64,000 nucleotides of DNA from Colwellia sp. Arc7-D (lineage in GTDB: Bacteria > Pseudomonadota > Gammaproteobacteria > Enterobacterales > Alteromonadaceae): contig NZ_CP028924.1 in the NCBI RefSeq assembly GCF_003061515.1, positions 3,844,001 through 3,908,000 on the forward strand. Reading direction: 5' to 3'. Made by a program: the position numbers and the translations under genes. The notes under the pieces are model-generated. The model was not told the DNA's origin and searched no databases. It saw only the letters and a program-made list of their open reading frames with translations. The stretch's first letter is position 1; each line of letters starts with the position of its first letter. Below, in pieces: positions 41,941 to 52,406 of this stretch.

Positions 41941-42411
41941 TTAATTACCACTACCTTGACCAAATAAAAATTGCCCAATCAGTTCTTCTAACACTAACGC
42001 CGGTTTTGTATCTTCGATATAGTCACCGGGTTGCAAGATCTCAACTGACGAATGAATAAATCCCGGCAACAAGCCAACATATTGTTCACCCAACAAACCA
42101 GCCGTTAAAATTGACACTGAAGTTGCTTCTGAAAAATTGTCATATTCTGCAAAAATGTCTAAAGTGACCACTGGCGTATAGTCTTCTCGATCTAATGCAA
42201 TATTACTTACACGACCAACGACAACCCCACCAACTTTTATCGGTGAACGGACTTTTAAACCACCAATATTATCAAATTTAGCATACAGCTGATAAGTGCT
42301 ACCACTGCCTGATATACCGCTATCAGCAACTTTTAACGCAAGCATTAACAATGCAGCAATACCAATTGCAGCAAATAAACCAACCAATAACTCTATTTTT
42401 TTCGACGCCAT
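41941..42411 (-). CDS. mlaD: MCE-domain protein MlaD
   Basis: Periplasm-facing hexameric ring subunit of the Mla transporter. One N-terminal membrane helix (LLVGLFAAIGIAALLMLALK), then the MCE domain with LYAKFDNIGGLKVRSPIKVG. Start MASKKIELLVG at 42411 is preceded by a GGAAG-type site; 156 residues. Member of mlaFEDCB. Confidence 0.93.
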   Translation of the reverse strand: MASKKIELLVGLFAAIGIAALLMLALKVADSGISGSGSTYQLYAKFDNIGGLKVRSPIKVGGVVVGRVSNIALDREDYTPVVTLDIFAEYDNFSEATSVSILTAGLLGEQYVGLLPGFIHSSVEILQPGDYIEDTKPALVLEELIGQFLFGQGSGN

Positions 42412-42462
42412 GTCTTCCACCAAGTTCAAATATTATTTAACTAAATAACCGCTTTGCTAATT

Positions 42463-43239
42463 TTAATTTGCAAACATTAATGCGGTTAATACAAAATCTA
42501 AGCCTAAAACTAGTAGTGATGATTGCACTACCGTAGAGGTTGTTGCTCTACTGATACCTTCAGATGTTGGCTCACAAGAATAACCTTTGTAAACCGCGAT
42601 CCAAGTAACCACAAAAGCAAACACCACACTTTTAATAATGCCATTTAAAATGTCTTTCTCGAACGACACTTGTGACTGCATAACAGACCAGAATGTGCCA
42701 CTATCAACACCTAACCAATCTACACCAACAATGTGTGCGCCTAGAATACCAACGGCTGAAAATATTGCCGCTAATAACGGTAAGCTGATAAAGCCCGCCC
42801 AAAACCGAGGGGCTACTACACGACGCAAAGGATCTACCGCCATCATTTCAAGACTAGACAATTGTTCGGTTGCTTTCATCAAACCTATTTCGGCCGTCAA
42901 TGCTGAACCCGCTCTACCTGCAAACAATAATGCGGCAACAACAGGCCCCAGCTCACGTAATAAAGACAATGCCACCATTGGCCCTAAGCTAGCTTCAGCG
43001 CCATAGCCTACTAAAATAGTATAACCCTGTAAGGCGAGTACCATGCCAATAAATAAGCCTGACACTAAAACAATGATTAACGATAAAACACCAACAGAAT
43101 ACAGTTGTTTCATCAATAACGGAAAACCCTTACGTGGGTTAGGAATATGCATCAATGCAGATGCCAGCATTAATAAAGCTCTACCTAAACCAGAAATTTG
43201 GTCAATTATAGTACGACCGAAAAGTTGTAGTTGGTTCAC
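42463..43239 (-). CDS. mlaE: ABC permease MlaE
   Basis: Membrane subunit of the Mla phospholipid transporter, 258 residues with about five hydrophobic segments. Conserved parts are [20 protein letters not shown] and [20 protein letters not shown], with the EIG-M segment ([20 protein letters not shown]). It overlaps mlaF by 4 bases. Confidence 0.94.
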   Translation of the reverse strand: MNQLQLFGRTIIDQISGLGRALLMLASALMHIPNPRKGFPLLMKQLYSVGVLSLIIVLVSGLFIGMVLALQGYTILVGYGAEASLGPMVALSLLRELGPVVAALLFAGRAGSALTAEIGLMKATEQLSSLEMMAVDPLRRVVAPRFWAGFISLPLLAAIFSAVGILGAHIVGVDWLGVDSGTFWSVMQSQVSFEKDILNGIIKSVVFAFVVTWIAVYKGYSCEPTSEGISRATTSTVVQSSLLVLGLDFVLTALMFAN

Positions 43240-44045
43240 TTATCAACCCCTTGGCCAATTAATTCTTCGCTATATGAAGCTGCAGGGTAGTGAAATGGTA
43301 CAGGACCATCAGCTTCACCTTTAACAAACTGCTGCACTAAAGGTGACGTTTGAGCGTAAATCTCTTCCGGCGTACCTTGACCAATAATTTTTTGTTCCGC
43401 AATAATATAGATATAATCGGCAATGCTCATCACTTCGGGGACATCATGAGAAACCACAACTGAAGTTAAGCCTAATGCTTGACCTAATTCACGTATTAAA
43501 CGCACAATTACACCCATAGAAATAGGGTCTTGACCAGCAAATGGCTCATCATACAGAATCAATTCTGGATCAAGCGCAATTGAGCGAGCAAGTGCTGCAC
43601 GCCTAGCCATACCACCGGAAAGCTCACTTGGGCGTAAATTTCTTGCACCACGTAAACCAACGGCCTCTAGTTTCATTAGCACCATTTTTTCAATAACATC
43701 TTCGGATAATTCAGTGTGCTCACGAATAGGAAAAGCGATATTGTCATAAACACTCATATCTGAAAACAATGCACCACTTTGAAAAAGCATACTCATGCGC
43801 TTACGTATTTCATATAATGCATTACGCGAAAGCTTAGGAATATCGTGACCGTCAAATAATATTTGTCCGGATTCTGGTTTGATTTGCCCACCAATAAGTC
43901 GCAGCAGGGTTGTTTTCCCAATACCACTAGGACCCATTATTGCTGTAACCTTCCCTTTAGGAATAGACAAACTAATGCCATCATAAATGACACGTTCGTT
44001 ACGCTTAAAAGTCATGTTTTTGATATTAACTAAAATTTCAGACAT
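43236..44045 (-). CDS. mlaF: ABC ATPase MlaF
   Basis: ATP-hydrolysing subunit that powers phospholipid transport to keep outer-membrane asymmetry. Walker [14 protein letters not shown] (about 38-50), ABC signature [14 protein letters not shown], Walker [14 protein letters not shown] and the switch His in [11 protein letters not shown]. 269 residues. First gene of the minus-strand mla group. Confidence 0.95.
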   Translation of the reverse strand: MSEILVNIKNMTFKRNERVIYDGISLSIPKGKVTAIMGPSGIGKTTLLRLIGGQIKPESGQILFDGHDIPKLSRNALYEIRKRMSMLFQSGALFSDMSVYDNIAFPIREHTELSEDVIEKMVLMKLEAVGLRGARNLRPSELSGGMARRAALARSIALDPELILYDEPFAGQDPISMGVIVRLIRELGQALGLTSVVVSHDVPEVMSIADYIYIIAEQKIIGQGTPEEIYAQTSPLVQQFVKGEADGPVPFHYPAASYSEELIGQGVDK

Positions 44046-44573
44046 ATTAGTTGAGATAACACCAGGTTAATGATTGCTTATATAATGGAATTCTAACGCA
44101 GCGCAACACGTCAGTCATTACAAATTAGTAAATATTTAGTAGGAAAAGAGTAAGTAAAAGTATGTAAATGTAACCAAGCCGAGTAAATGTGCTTGTGTGC
44201 ATTACTTTATATGACAAACTACCGTGAGTAATTTGAGCTAAATCTGCAATTCAAAATCAACCAATGTATTTTCACAAATTTATGTTCAATCAGCGTGCCA
44301 ATAATATCAGAAAACGTTTATAATGCCCGCTGCGCAATATAATGACGCCAAATCAGTATTAATTGGCTGTCATCAGTTATCATCAATGGTTTATTATTCA
44401 AGCGTAAAGCATACATGCAAAAAATGAGTTAGCTGGTTTTTTACAGCATATTAGACATTAAGCAATACCGACGCGAAGTGATAATAGCTAAGCCGCCGTA
44501 GAGATTTGATTCATTATTTTAATTGATATTATTTCATCATCAAAAATTATTTTTACCCAAACAGGAGTTTTGA
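44046..44573. promoter_or_regulatory. Divergent control region of mlaF and yrbG
   Basis: 528 bases with no gene. Minus strand: TTGCGC (44101-44106), 16-base spacer, TATATA (44079-44084), placing a start about 27 bases before mlaF. Plus strand: GTGCCA (44295-44300), 18-base spacer, TATAAT (44319-44324) with a GC-rich discriminator GCCCGCTGCGC, and a second TATAAT at 44338-44343, giving a leader of over 200 bases for yrbG. All are predictions by eye. Confidence 0.45.
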
Positions 44574-45554
44574 ATGTTAATTCAAATTTTGATCTTATTA
44601 CTTTCACTAATCATTTTAGTGTGGAGTGCAGACAAATTTGTATTTGGTGCTTCGGCATTAGCACGCAACCTTGGTATTTCTCCAATGATTATTGGTTTAA
44701 CTATCGTTGCTATGGGCTCTTCAGCTCCTGAAATGATGATCGCTGCAACGGCCTCTTTGCAAGGAAATCCTGATACCGCCATTGGTAACGCGATAGGTTC
44801 AAATATTACCAATATTGCTTTAGTTCTTGGCTTAACTGCACTGTTTAACCCATTGACTGTCTCATCGTCCACGATCAAACGTGAAATACCTCTCATTTTA
44901 ATTATTACGGCTATAGCAACATACATGCTAGCTAATAGTAACTTTAGTTTTAATGAAGGTTTAATTCTAATTATTGGCTTTGTACTCTACATTGCGACCT
45001 TACTCTTCGTGACATTAAAGCGCTCAAAAGAAAACCCTATTGACGACAAAATGGTAATAGAAGCAGAGCAAGAAGTACCTGATGGTGTGAGTACCAAGCA
45101 CTCGGTTATATGGCTTATTGTGGGTATGATTTTACTGCCGTTAAGTGCCAGCTTCTTAGTAGACTCTTCTATTTTTATAGCGAAAGCCTTTGGTATTAGC
45201 GACCTTGTTATTGGCTTAACAGTAATAGCCATTGGTACCAGCCTACCTGAACTAGCAGCCAGTATTATGAGTATTATTAAAAAAGAAGATGATCTAGCCC
45301 TTGGTAATATTATTGGCTCAAATATATTTAATATATTAGCTGTGTTGTCGCTTGCGGGATTAATTTCTCCAGGCAATATTGATAACGCCGCTGCCGTGCG
45401 CGACGCTCCATTTATGCTAGCAACCACCTTCTTATTATTTATACTTTGTTTTAGTCGTGGTGGAAAGTTTCGCATCACGCGCGCGAAAGGGTTACTATTA
45501 TTAGCCGTCTTTATTGGTTATCAAGTGTTACTTTTTAGTCAAATCAACGCTTAA
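44574..45554 (+). CDS. yrbG: Calcium/sodium antiporter family protein YrbG
   Basis: Inner-membrane cation exchanger of the CaCA family, 326 residues with about ten helices arranged as two inverted repeats. The alpha-repeats are visible as GSSAPEMMIAATASLQGNPD with AIGNAIGSNITNI, and GTSLPELAASIMSIIKKEDD with ALGNIIGSNIFNI. Acidic residues in these repeats bind the cation. It is the first gene of the plus-strand yrbG-kdsD-kdsC-lptCAB group, as in E. coli. Confidence 0.92.
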   Translation: MLIQILILLLSLIILVWSADKFVFGASALARNLGISPMIIGLTIVAMGSSAPEMMIAATASLQGNPDTAIGNAIGSNITNIALVLGLTALFNPLTVSSSTIKREIPLILIITAIATYMLANSNFSFNEGLILIIGFVLYIATLLFVTLKRSKENPIDDKMVIEAEQEVPDGVSTKHSVIWLIVGMILLPLSASFLVDSSIFIAKAFGISDLVIGLTVIAIGTSLPELAASIMSIIKKEDDLALGNIIGSNIFNILAVLSLAGLISPGNIDNAAAVRDAPFMLATTFLLFILCFSRGGKFRITRAKGLLLLAVFIGYQVLLFSQINA

Positions 45555-45570
45555 AAATTGGTCTTTAGTC

Positions 45571-46536
45571 ATGAAAAACTTTAAACAATTAGCACTGAAT
45601 GTAATTCATATTGAGCAACAAGCTATTGCTGAGTTAACGCAATTTATCGACGACGACTTTGCACAGGCTTGTGAGCTAATGTTTAATTGTCGAGGTCGTG
45701 TTATCGTCATTGGCATGGGAAAATCTGGTCACATTGGTGGTAAAATTGCGGCTACTTTAGCCAGTACAGGTACACCTTCATTTTTTGTTCATCCCGGTGA
45801 AGCAAGTCATGGTGATCTTGGCATGGTCACCATTGATGATGTCGTATTAACCATTTCTAACTCAGGTGAAACGGGTGAAGTATTGGCCATTATTCCTGTT
45901 CTTAAGCGTATTGGCGCCAAAATAATTGCCATGACCGGCAAGCCCGACTCTACACTTGCTAAACTTGCCGATACCCATGTCTGTGTAAAAGTATCACAAG
46001 AAGCTTGTCCGTTAGGGCTAGCACCAACATCAAGCACAACAGCCACTTTAGTTATGGGTGACGCTTTAGCCGTTGCTTTACTTAACGCGCGTGGTTTTAC
46101 CGCCGACGACTTTGCTTTATCGCATCCCGGTGGTAGCCTTGGTAAAAGATTATTATTACGCTTAGCCGACATAATGCACAAAGATGAACGACTCCCAACG
46201 GTGACACAAAGTGCTAAAATAAAAGATGCCTTAGTTGAGATGTCGTTAAAAGGCTTAGGCATGACGGCTGTGGTTGACAGTGACAACATACTTGTCGGTC
46301 TTTTTACTGATGGTGATTTACGTCGTATTTTAGATGCTGAAATTAATATTCATCAAGATAGCATCACCAGTGTAATGACAAAAAATCCACTGGTAGCTAA
46401 ACAAGACATGTTAGCGGCAGAAGCATTAAAAATTATGGAAGACAAAAAAATTAATGGCTTAATTATCGTCAACGATGATAATCAGCCTATTGGCGCGATG
46501 AATATGCATGACTTATTGAAATCAGGAGTGCTATAA
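45571..46536 (+). CDS. kdsD: D-arabinose 5-phosphate isomerase
   Basis: Interconverts ribulose-5-phosphate and arabinose-5-phosphate, first step toward Kdo of lipopolysaccharide. SIS domain at about residues 40-175 (GRVIVIGMGKSGHIGGKIAA, SNSGETGEVL), then two CBS domains (about 205-320). The ATG at 45571 is chosen; an upstream in-frame extension overlaps the yrbG end and lacks conservation. 321 residues. Confidence 0.94.
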   Translation: MKNFKQLALNVIHIEQQAIAELTQFIDDDFAQACELMFNCRGRVIVIGMGKSGHIGGKIAATLASTGTPSFFVHPGEASHGDLGMVTIDDVVLTISNSGETGEVLAIIPVLKRIGAKIIAMTGKPDSTLAKLADTHVCVKVSQEACPLGLAPTSSTTATLVMGDALAVALLNARGFTADDFALSHPGGSLGKRLLLRLADIMHKDERLPTVTQSAKIKDALVEMSLKGLGMTAVVDSDNILVGLFTDGDLRRILDAEINIHQDSITSVMTKNPLVAKQDMLAAEALKIMEDKKINGLIIVNDDNQPIGAMNMHDLLKSGVL

Positions 46537-46537
46537 A

Positions 46538-47083
46538 TTGGACAGTTTATACGGAAAAGTTTCGCCAAGTGTTTGGCAAAAAGCACAAAAGATCAAACTC
46601 TTTGTTTGTGATATTGACGGCGTTTTTTCTGATGGCCGTATTTATTTAGGTAACAATGGTGAAGAATTAAAAGCCTTTCATACCAAAGATGGATATGGCA
46701 TCAAAGCGCTAGGAGCTAGTGGTGTTGATGTTGGTGTAATTACAGGCAGAAAATCCAATATCGTACAAACTCGTATGACCGCATTAAACGTAAAACATAT
46801 AGTGCAAGGCGAAGAAAACAAACTGCCAGCGTTGAAAGCAATGCTCGCTTCATTAAAGTTAAAGCCAGAACAAGTGGCTTACATCGGCGATGATATGCCT
46901 GACTTCGATTGTCTAAACTATGTTGGTTTTAGCATTGCAGTAAATGATGCACATCCCGCCATTTTAAACTTGTGTGACTACATAACTTATACCCGCGGTG
47001 GTTTTGGTGCGGTACGAGAAACCTGCGATCTTATTATGCAAAGTCAACAGACTTTAGCTAATGCGTCAGGTGCAAGTATATGA
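46538..47083 (+). CDS. kdsC: Kdo-8-phosphate phosphatase, TTG start
   Basis: HAD-family phosphatase that releases Kdo from Kdo-8-phosphate. Motif I is VCDIDGVFSDGRIY and motif III IGDDMPDFDCL; 181 residues. The start is TTG at 46538: AGGAG lies 9 bases upstream, inside the end of kdsD, and the N-terminus fits the family. The stop overlaps lptC by 4 bases. Confidence 0.93.
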   Translation: MDSLYGKVSPSVWQKAQKIKLFVCDIDGVFSDGRIYLGNNGEELKAFHTKDGYGIKALGASGVDVGVITGRKSNIVQTRMTALNVKHIVQGEENKLPALKAMLASLKLKPEQVAYIGDDMPDFDCLNYVGFSIAVNDAHPAILNLCDYITYTRGGFGAVRETCDLIMQSQQTLANASGASI

Positions 47084-47646
47084 ATCGCATAACTATTGCG
47101 ACAATAGCACTTTTTTTACTCGCCTTAACAACCTATGGCATACTCGAATGGTTTGGTGCAGAAAAACAAACCAGCAATATTCTCGAAAGTGCCAATCAGC
47201 CAGAATTTATTGCTGAAAACCTCAACAGTGATGTTTACAAATCAACAGGCCCATTATCCTATAATGTTGAAGCCCAACGAATGGAACATTATGCTCAATT
47301 AGAGGTCACACACTTTGAATACCCACGTTACACCTTGTACCCAAAAAACAATAAACCGACTTGGCAAATAACCGCCAATGAAGGCACGCTATATAATAAT
47401 AATCGTGTAAAATTAAAAAATCGCGTACGTTTAATCGCCACTGATGAAGAAAGTTTAATACAGGAAGTACACGGAAAAAATCTAGAAATGGACTTAAAAA
47501 CAAATATTATCAGCTCAGAGCAAACAATCTTAATATTAGGTAAAGGATTTACTATGTATGGCTCAGGATTAATTGTAGACTTAAACACAACACAGATGAC
47601 ATTGACTGAACATGTACAAACCATTTATAAAAAAATTAAAAAATAA
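47080..47646 (+). CDS. lptC: LPS export protein LptC
   Basis: Bitopic inner-membrane protein that passes LPS from LptBFG to LptA. N-terminal helix (ITIATIALFLLALTTYGIL, about residues 4-22), then a periplasmic beta-jellyroll. 188 residues. It overlaps kdsC by 4 bases and lptA by 35 bases. Confidence 0.88.
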   Translation: MNRITIATIALFLLALTTYGILEWFGAEKQTSNILESANQPEFIAENLNSDVYKSTGPLSYNVEAQRMEHYAQLEVTHFEYPRYTLYPKNNKPTWQITANEGTLYNNNRVKLKNRVRLIATDEESLIQEVHGKNLEMDLKTNIISSEQTILILGKGFTMYGSGLIVDLNTTQMTLTEHVQTIYKKIKK

Positions 47647-48157
47647 CCTTATTTATTTTTCTGCATTTGCATTATTAATGCCGACAGTAAATGCTGAAAA
47701 ATTCGATGTTGACCAAGAAATTAAAATTTCTTCTTCACGCCAAGCAGCTGATCTGAAAAATAAAATATTCAGTTATATTGATAATGTCATTATCTCTCAA
47801 GGTTCACTGACAATTAATGCAGAACTCGTACAGGTGATAACTCAAGATAAAAGCAATAATAAAATTTATATTGCAAAAGGTTCTCCTGCGACATTTGAGC
47901 AAACGCTGCAAGATGGTAGCCCTATCAATTTACAAGCCAATGAAATTCGTTATGAACCTGATTTGAATACGGTTGTTATTTCAGGTAATGCTTTGCTACG
48001 CCAAGAAGGTAGTGAAGTAAGTGGCAGTAAAATTACCTATAACTTCGAGACTGAATATGTCAATGCCGAAAGCTTAGAAAATGCTAAGGTTGAAACAGTA
48101 TTGCAGCCAAAAAATAAAACTGAATTGCCAAAAAAATCTAAGGACAAGCAAGAGTAA
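47612..48157 (+). CDS. lptA: LPS export protein LptA
   Basis: Periplasmic bridge protein that carries LPS to the outer membrane. Signal peptide about residues 1-28 (LIYFSAFALLMPTVNA), then the OstA-like beta-jellyroll with LQANEIRYEPDLNTVVISGN and a Lys-rich tail. 181 residues. The start lies inside lptC, an overlap of 35 bases, which suggests translational coupling; the signal peptide is complete only from this start. Confidence 0.9.
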   Translation: MYKPFIKKLKNNLIYFSAFALLMPTVNAEKFDVDQEIKISSSRQAADLKNKIFSYIDNVIISQGSLTINAELVQVITQDKSNNKIYIAKGSPATFEQTLQDGSPINLQANEIRYEPDLNTVVISGNALLRQEGSEVSGSKITYNFETEYVNAESLENAKVETVLQPKNKTELPKKSKDKQE

Positions 48158-48889
48158 ATGTCTACTTCAACATTATCAGCCATTGGCCTTGCAAAAGCCT
48201 ACAAAGGCAGAAAAGTCGTTAAAAACGTTAGCATGAAGGTTTCTGCTGGACAAATTGTTGGCTTATTAGGACCAAATGGCGCAGGTAAAACCACTTCGTT
48301 TTACATGATCGTTGGCTTAGTTAATAACGACAGTGGCTCAATTATTTTAAATGACGAAGATTTAACCTTATTGCCTATGCATGAACGTGCCCGCAAAGGT
48401 ATTGGTTATCTACCTCAAGAAGCTTCAATTTTTCGTAAACTAACGGTTTATGACAACATAATGGCTATTTTACAAACCCGTAAAACGCTAACCGACGTTG
48501 AAAGAGAAGAAAAACTTGAGCATTTATTAGAAGAATTTAACATTGGTCATATCAAAGACAACCTCGGCATGAGCCTTTCTGGTGGTGAACGTCGACGAGT
48601 TGAAATAGCGCGAGCTTTAGCTGCAGATCCTAAATTTATTCTCCTTGATGAACCTTTTGCTGGTGTTGATCCAATTTCGGTAGGTGATATAAAAAAAATT
48701 ATCCTACACTTAAAAGAACGTGGCATAGGTATCTTAATTACCGACCATAATGTACGTGAAACCCTCGATGTCTGTGAGCATGCCTATATTGTTAGTCACG
48801 GCGAGCTTATTGCCGAAGGTAACTCTACTGAAATACTTGCAAATCAACACGTAAGAGATGTATACCTTGGTGAACAATTCACGCTATAG
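48158..48889 (+). CDS. lptB: LPS export ABC ATPase LptB
   Basis: Cytoplasmic ATPase that powers LPS extraction with LptFG. Walker [14 protein letters not shown] (about 38-50), signature [13 protein letters not shown], Walker [14 protein letters not shown], switch His in [10 protein letters not shown]. 243 residues. It begins directly after the lptA stop. Confidence 0.96.
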   Translation: MSTSTLSAIGLAKAYKGRKVVKNVSMKVSAGQIVGLLGPNGAGKTTSFYMIVGLVNNDSGSIILNDEDLTLLPMHERARKGIGYLPQEASIFRKLTVYDNIMAILQTRKTLTDVEREEKLEHLLEEFNIGHIKDNLGMSLSGGERRRVEIARALAADPKFILLDEPFAGVDPISVGDIKKIILHLKERGIGILITDHNVRETLDVCEHAYIVSHGELIAEGNSTEILANQHVRDVYLGEQFTL

Positions 48890-48949
48890 TGAATAACAGA
48901 CTTACTCGGTAACATACTAATGTACTTGAACAGGGAAAAGAAAACGTAA

Positions 48950-50455
48950 ATGCGTCCTACTCTGCAACTCCGTATCGGACAACAATTAACGATGACCCCG
49001 CAATTGCAGCAGGCTATCAAGCTGTTGCAATTATCGACCTTGGATTTACAACAAGAAATTCAAGAAGCTCTTGAAAGTAACCCTTTACTTGAAGTTGATG
49101 AATCTCCCGACAACAATTCAGAAAACACCCCTGACAATTTAGAAGAAGCATACTCCGCTGGTATTGGCGATAGCGTAGAAATATCCTCAGATGGCAGCGA
49201 AGATTCTGTACCGACTATTGATGAAATAAGCTCATCAGAAGGCCTAGCAAAAACTGACATACCCGAAGAATTAAATAGTGATACAACCTGGGATGACAAC
49301 TTTAGTGCCAGTGCGAGCAGTGGCGGTGTTGGTCATGCATCAGAAGATTATACCTATCAGGGTGAAACAAAAGACTCCTTACAAGACCATCTTATTTGGC
49401 AAATGGAACTAACACCATTTAGCGATACCGATAGAACAATTGCTATCGCTATTATTGAAGCTATAGATGATGCCGGCTACCTAACAGTTTCTGCAGACGA
49501 GATATTAGAAAGCGTAGGCATTGATGGTGTTGAACTTGATGAAATTGAAGTAGTGCTTAAACGGATTAACGTTTTTGATCCGGTGGGCGTAGCGGCTCGT
49601 TCAATTCCAGAGTGTTTACTTATTCAGCTCAACCAATTTTCAAAAGATACGCCTTGGCTCGCTGAAAGTAAGTTAGCGGTAACCGAGCATATCGAATTAT
49701 TGGGTAATCGCGATTATCGCCAATTGATGCGAAAGTTACGCATTAAAGAAGACCAATTACGTGAAGTTATTCGCTTAATACAATCATTAGACCCTCGCCC
49801 GGGCGATAGTGTTATCAAGAGTGAAGAACAGTATGTTATTCCTGACGTGTCGGTTGAAAAGAAAAATGGTCGCTGGACTGTAGAGCTAAACCCAGACACA
49901 GCACCTAAGTTATCGGTAAATCAACAATATGCTGCCATGTCTCGCTCGATGAAATCATCAGCAGACAGTCAATTTATTCGCTCGAACTTGCAAGAAGCTA
50001 AATGGTTTATCAAAAGCCTTGAAAGCAGGAACGATACCTTGTTAAAAGTGTCCAATTGTATTGTACAGCGCCAGCAGGGTTTCTTTGAACATGGCCCTGA
50101 AGCTATGCGACCTATGGTTTTAAATGATATTGCCGAAGCGGTAGATATGCACGAATCGACTATTTCTCGTGTTACTACACAAAAGTATATGCATACACCC
50201 AGAGGCATTTTTGAGCTTAAATACTTCTTCTCTAGCCATGTAAGTACTGAAAATGGTGGTGAATGCTCATCAACCGCTATTCGTGAGTTAATTAAAAAAC
50301 TTGTTGCCGCCGAAATACCCGCAAAGCCATTAAGCGACAGTAAAATCGCCGATATCTTGGCCGAACAAGGCATTAAAGTAGCAAGACGCACTATTGCCAA
50401 GTATCGAGAGTCACTCTCTATACCGCCGTCAAATCAACGTAAAAGCCTATTGTAG
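48950..50455 (+). CDS. rpoN: RNA polymerase sigma-54 factor
   Basis: Sigma factor for -24/-12 promoters that need ATP-driven activators. Region I is Gln/Leu-rich ([20 protein letters not shown]), region II acidic (about 50-140), then the core-binding region and the C-terminal RpoN box [10 protein letters not shown] (about 483-492). 501 residues. It leads the rpoN-hpf-ptsN-rapZ-ptsO group, as in E. coli. Confidence 0.96.
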   Translation: MRPTLQLRIGQQLTMTPQLQQAIKLLQLSTLDLQQEIQEALESNPLLEVDESPDNNSENTPDNLEEAYSAGIGDSVEISSDGSEDSVPTIDEISSSEGLAKTDIPEELNSDTTWDDNFSASASSGGVGHASEDYTYQGETKDSLQDHLIWQMELTPFSDTDRTIAIAIIEAIDDAGYLTVSADEILESVGIDGVELDEIEVVLKRINVFDPVGVAARSIPECLLIQLNQFSKDTPWLAESKLAVTEHIELLGNRDYRQLMRKLRIKEDQLREVIRLIQSLDPRPGDSVIKSEEQYVIPDVSVEKKNGRWTVELNPDTAPKLSVNQQYAAMSRSMKSSADSQFIRSNLQEAKWFIKSLESRNDTLLKVSNCIVQRQQGFFEHGPEAMRPMVLNDIAEAVDMHESTISRVTTQKYMHTPRGIFELKYFFSSHVSTENGGECSSTAIRELIKKLVAAEIPAKPLSDSKIADILAEQGIKVARRTIAKYRESLSIPPSNQRKSLL

Positions 50456-50490
50456 GCAACCTTAATCACCAAAAAAGAGGAATGAAGCTT

Positions 50491-50778
50491 ATGCAAATTA
50501 ATCTTACTGGACACCATGTCGATGTTACCGACTCATTACGTGATTATGTTAATGCTAAATTTGAAAAAATAGAGCGCCACTTTGAACACATTAATAATGT
50601 ACATGTGGTACTAACGGTTGAAAAATTGAACCAGATCGCTGAATCTACTGTGCATTTAACGGGCTCGGAGGTTCACGCTAAGGCTGAACATAACGATATG
50701 TATGCATCAATTGATGCATTAATTGATAAATTAGATCGCCAAATTTTGAAATACAAAGGCAAAATCAACAAGCATTAG
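50491..50778 (+). CDS. hpf: Ribosome hibernation promoting factor
   Basis: Binds the 30S subunit and promotes 100S ribosome dimers in stationary phase. Starts MQINLTGHHVDVTDSLRDYV; 95 residues, the E. coli HPF (short form) length. An ATG three codons upstream touches the GAGG ribosome binding site, so the second ATG at 50491 is preferred. Confidence 0.93.
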   Translation: MQINLTGHHVDVTDSLRDYVNAKFEKIERHFEHINNVHVVLTVEKLNQIAESTVHLTGSEVHAKAEHNDMYASIDALIDKLDRQILKYKGKINKH

Positions 50779-50807
50779 CGCCAAGTCGCTTTAGGTTTTA
50801 TAAGTTT

Positions 50808-51260
50808 ATGAAGTTGCAAGATATCCTAACCCCGGAATGCACTATTTGTGCAGCACCGGGTTCCAGTAAAAAACGTATTCTAGAATACTTAAGTAGTCTG
50901 GCCGCTGAAAAATTGGTTGAACACGATACTTTTCAGCTACTAGAAAGCCTAGTTAAGCGCGAAAGAATGGGTTCTACCGGCATAGGAAATGGCATAGCGA
51001 TACCGCATGGACGTTTAGATAATTCTACCCAACCCATTGCGGTGGTTATTACCACAGAAGAGCCGATAGATTTTGATGCGATAGATAATCGTCCTGTGGA
51101 CATTTTTATTGCTTTATTTGTGCCCGAAAATGAATGCCAAAATCACCTGTGTACATTACAAAGTATCGCAAAAATTTTTCGTGAAAAACAATTTTGCAAA
51201 CAAGTGCGTAAATGCCAAAGTAACCAAGAGCTGTTTCAGCTAATCCAACAGGCGAGTTAA
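50808..51260 (+). CDS. ptsN: Nitrogen-PTS EIIA component PtsN
   Basis: Phosphoryl acceptor of the PTS-Ntr regulatory chain (EI-Ntr, NPr, EIIA-Ntr), tied to potassium and nitrogen balance. The phospho-His is in GIGNGIAIPHGRLD; 150 residues. Located between hpf and rapZ. Confidence 0.94.
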   Translation: MKLQDILTPECTICAAPGSSKKRILEYLSSLAAEKLVEHDTFQLLESLVKRERMGSTGIGNGIAIPHGRLDNSTQPIAVVITTEEPIDFDAIDNRPVDIFIALFVPENECQNHLCTLQSIAKIFREKQFCKQVRKCQSNQELFQLIQQAS

Positions 51261-51266
51261 GTCCCC

Positions 51267-52121
51267 ATGAAGTTAATTATAGTCAGTGGTCGTTCAGGAT
51301 CAGGTAAAAGTGTTGCATTACGCGTATTAGAAGATCTGGGCTACTATTGTGTAGATAATATACCGGTTAATTTGTTACCCGCTTTAATTCATACCGTCAT
51401 TAATGATTATGAAAATGTTGCCGTCAGCCTAGATGTTCGAAACCTACCTGCTGACCCTAACGATGTACCCGAAATTATAGAATACTTACCTAATGCCGTA
51501 GAGCTAAGTTTACTTTATTTAGATGCCGACGATAGTGACCTAATCCGTCGTTTCAGCGAGACACGACGCTTACATCCGCTAATTAGACAAAATATAGCCT
51601 TAGACCAAGCCATAGCCTTAGAAAAAAAGCTTCTTGAACCTATCGCAAGTCGTGCACATTTATATATTAACACTAGCCAGCTATCACCACATCAGCTAGC
51701 CGACTTAGTTAGAGAGCGTATACTAGGTAAAAAATCGGGTTCTATGGTGGTTGTTTTTGAATCTTTTGGCTTTAAACATGGCGTACCACAAGATGCAGAC
51801 TATGTATTTGATGCGCGATTTTTACCTAACCCATTTTGGGATAAAGAACTTAAGGGCTTCACCGGATTAGATAAACCTGTGCAAGATTTCCTTGCTAGCC
51901 AACCTATTGTGACAAAGTTTATTTGGCAAATAAATAGCTTCATGATGACCTGGTTACCGCATCTAGAACGAAATAATCGCAGTTATATTACTATAGCGGT
52001 TGGTTGTACCGGCGGTATGCATCGCTCTGTATATATCACCGAATTACTCGCAAATAATATGCGTAAAGAACGTAAAGACGTGCAGTCTCGTCATCGCGAT
52101 TTACCTGTTGCCACAACGTAA
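51267..52121 (+). CDS. rapZ: RNase adapter protein RapZ
   Basis: P-loop protein that in E. coli binds the sRNA GlmZ and hands it to RNase E, controlling glucosamine-6-phosphate synthase. Walker A is SGRSGSGKSVALR (about 7-19); the C-terminal domain has AVGCTGGMHRSVYITELLA. 284 residues. Six bases after ptsN. Confidence 0.95.
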   Translation: MKLIIVSGRSGSGKSVALRVLEDLGYYCVDNIPVNLLPALIHTVINDYENVAVSLDVRNLPADPNDVPEIIEYLPNAVELSLLYLDADDSDLIRRFSETRRLHPLIRQNIALDQAIALEKKLLEPIASRAHLYINTSQLSPHQLADLVRERILGKKSGSMVVVFESFGFKHGVPQDADYVFDARFLPNPFWDKELKGFTGLDKPVQDFLASQPIVTKFIWQINSFMMTWLPHLERNNRSYITIAVGCTGGMHRSVYITELLANNMRKERKDVQSRHRDLPVATT

Positions 52122-52127
52122 CTTGCT

Positions 52128-52406
52128 ATGAGCACACAAGCCAGCCGTTATGTTCTCATCATCAACAAGCTTGGGCTTCATGCCCGAGCGGCTTCTAAAC
52201 TCGCACAATTAAGTCAAAAGTTTACCGCAAAAGTCACCATTGAATTAGACGAAAATCATGCCGACGCCAACAGTATTATGGGCATAATGCTGCTTGCAGG
52301 TGCACAAGGTAAAACCGTTAAGGTAATTGCTACGGGTGAAGACGCTGAATTAGCACTCGAAGAAATTTGCCAACTTTTCAGCAACAAATTTGATGAAGCC
52401 GAGTAG
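52128..52406 (+). CDS. ptsO: Phosphocarrier NPr (PtsO)
   Basis: HPr-like carrier of the nitrogen PTS. The phosphorylated His is in NKLGLHARAASKLAQLS and the second conserved region is DANSIMGIMLLAGAQGK. 92 residues. Last gene of the rpoN group. Confidence 0.94.
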   Translation: MSTQASRYVLIINKLGLHARAASKLAQLSQKFTAKVTIELDENHADANSIMGIMLLAGAQGKTVKVIATGEDAELALEEICQLFSNKFDEAE

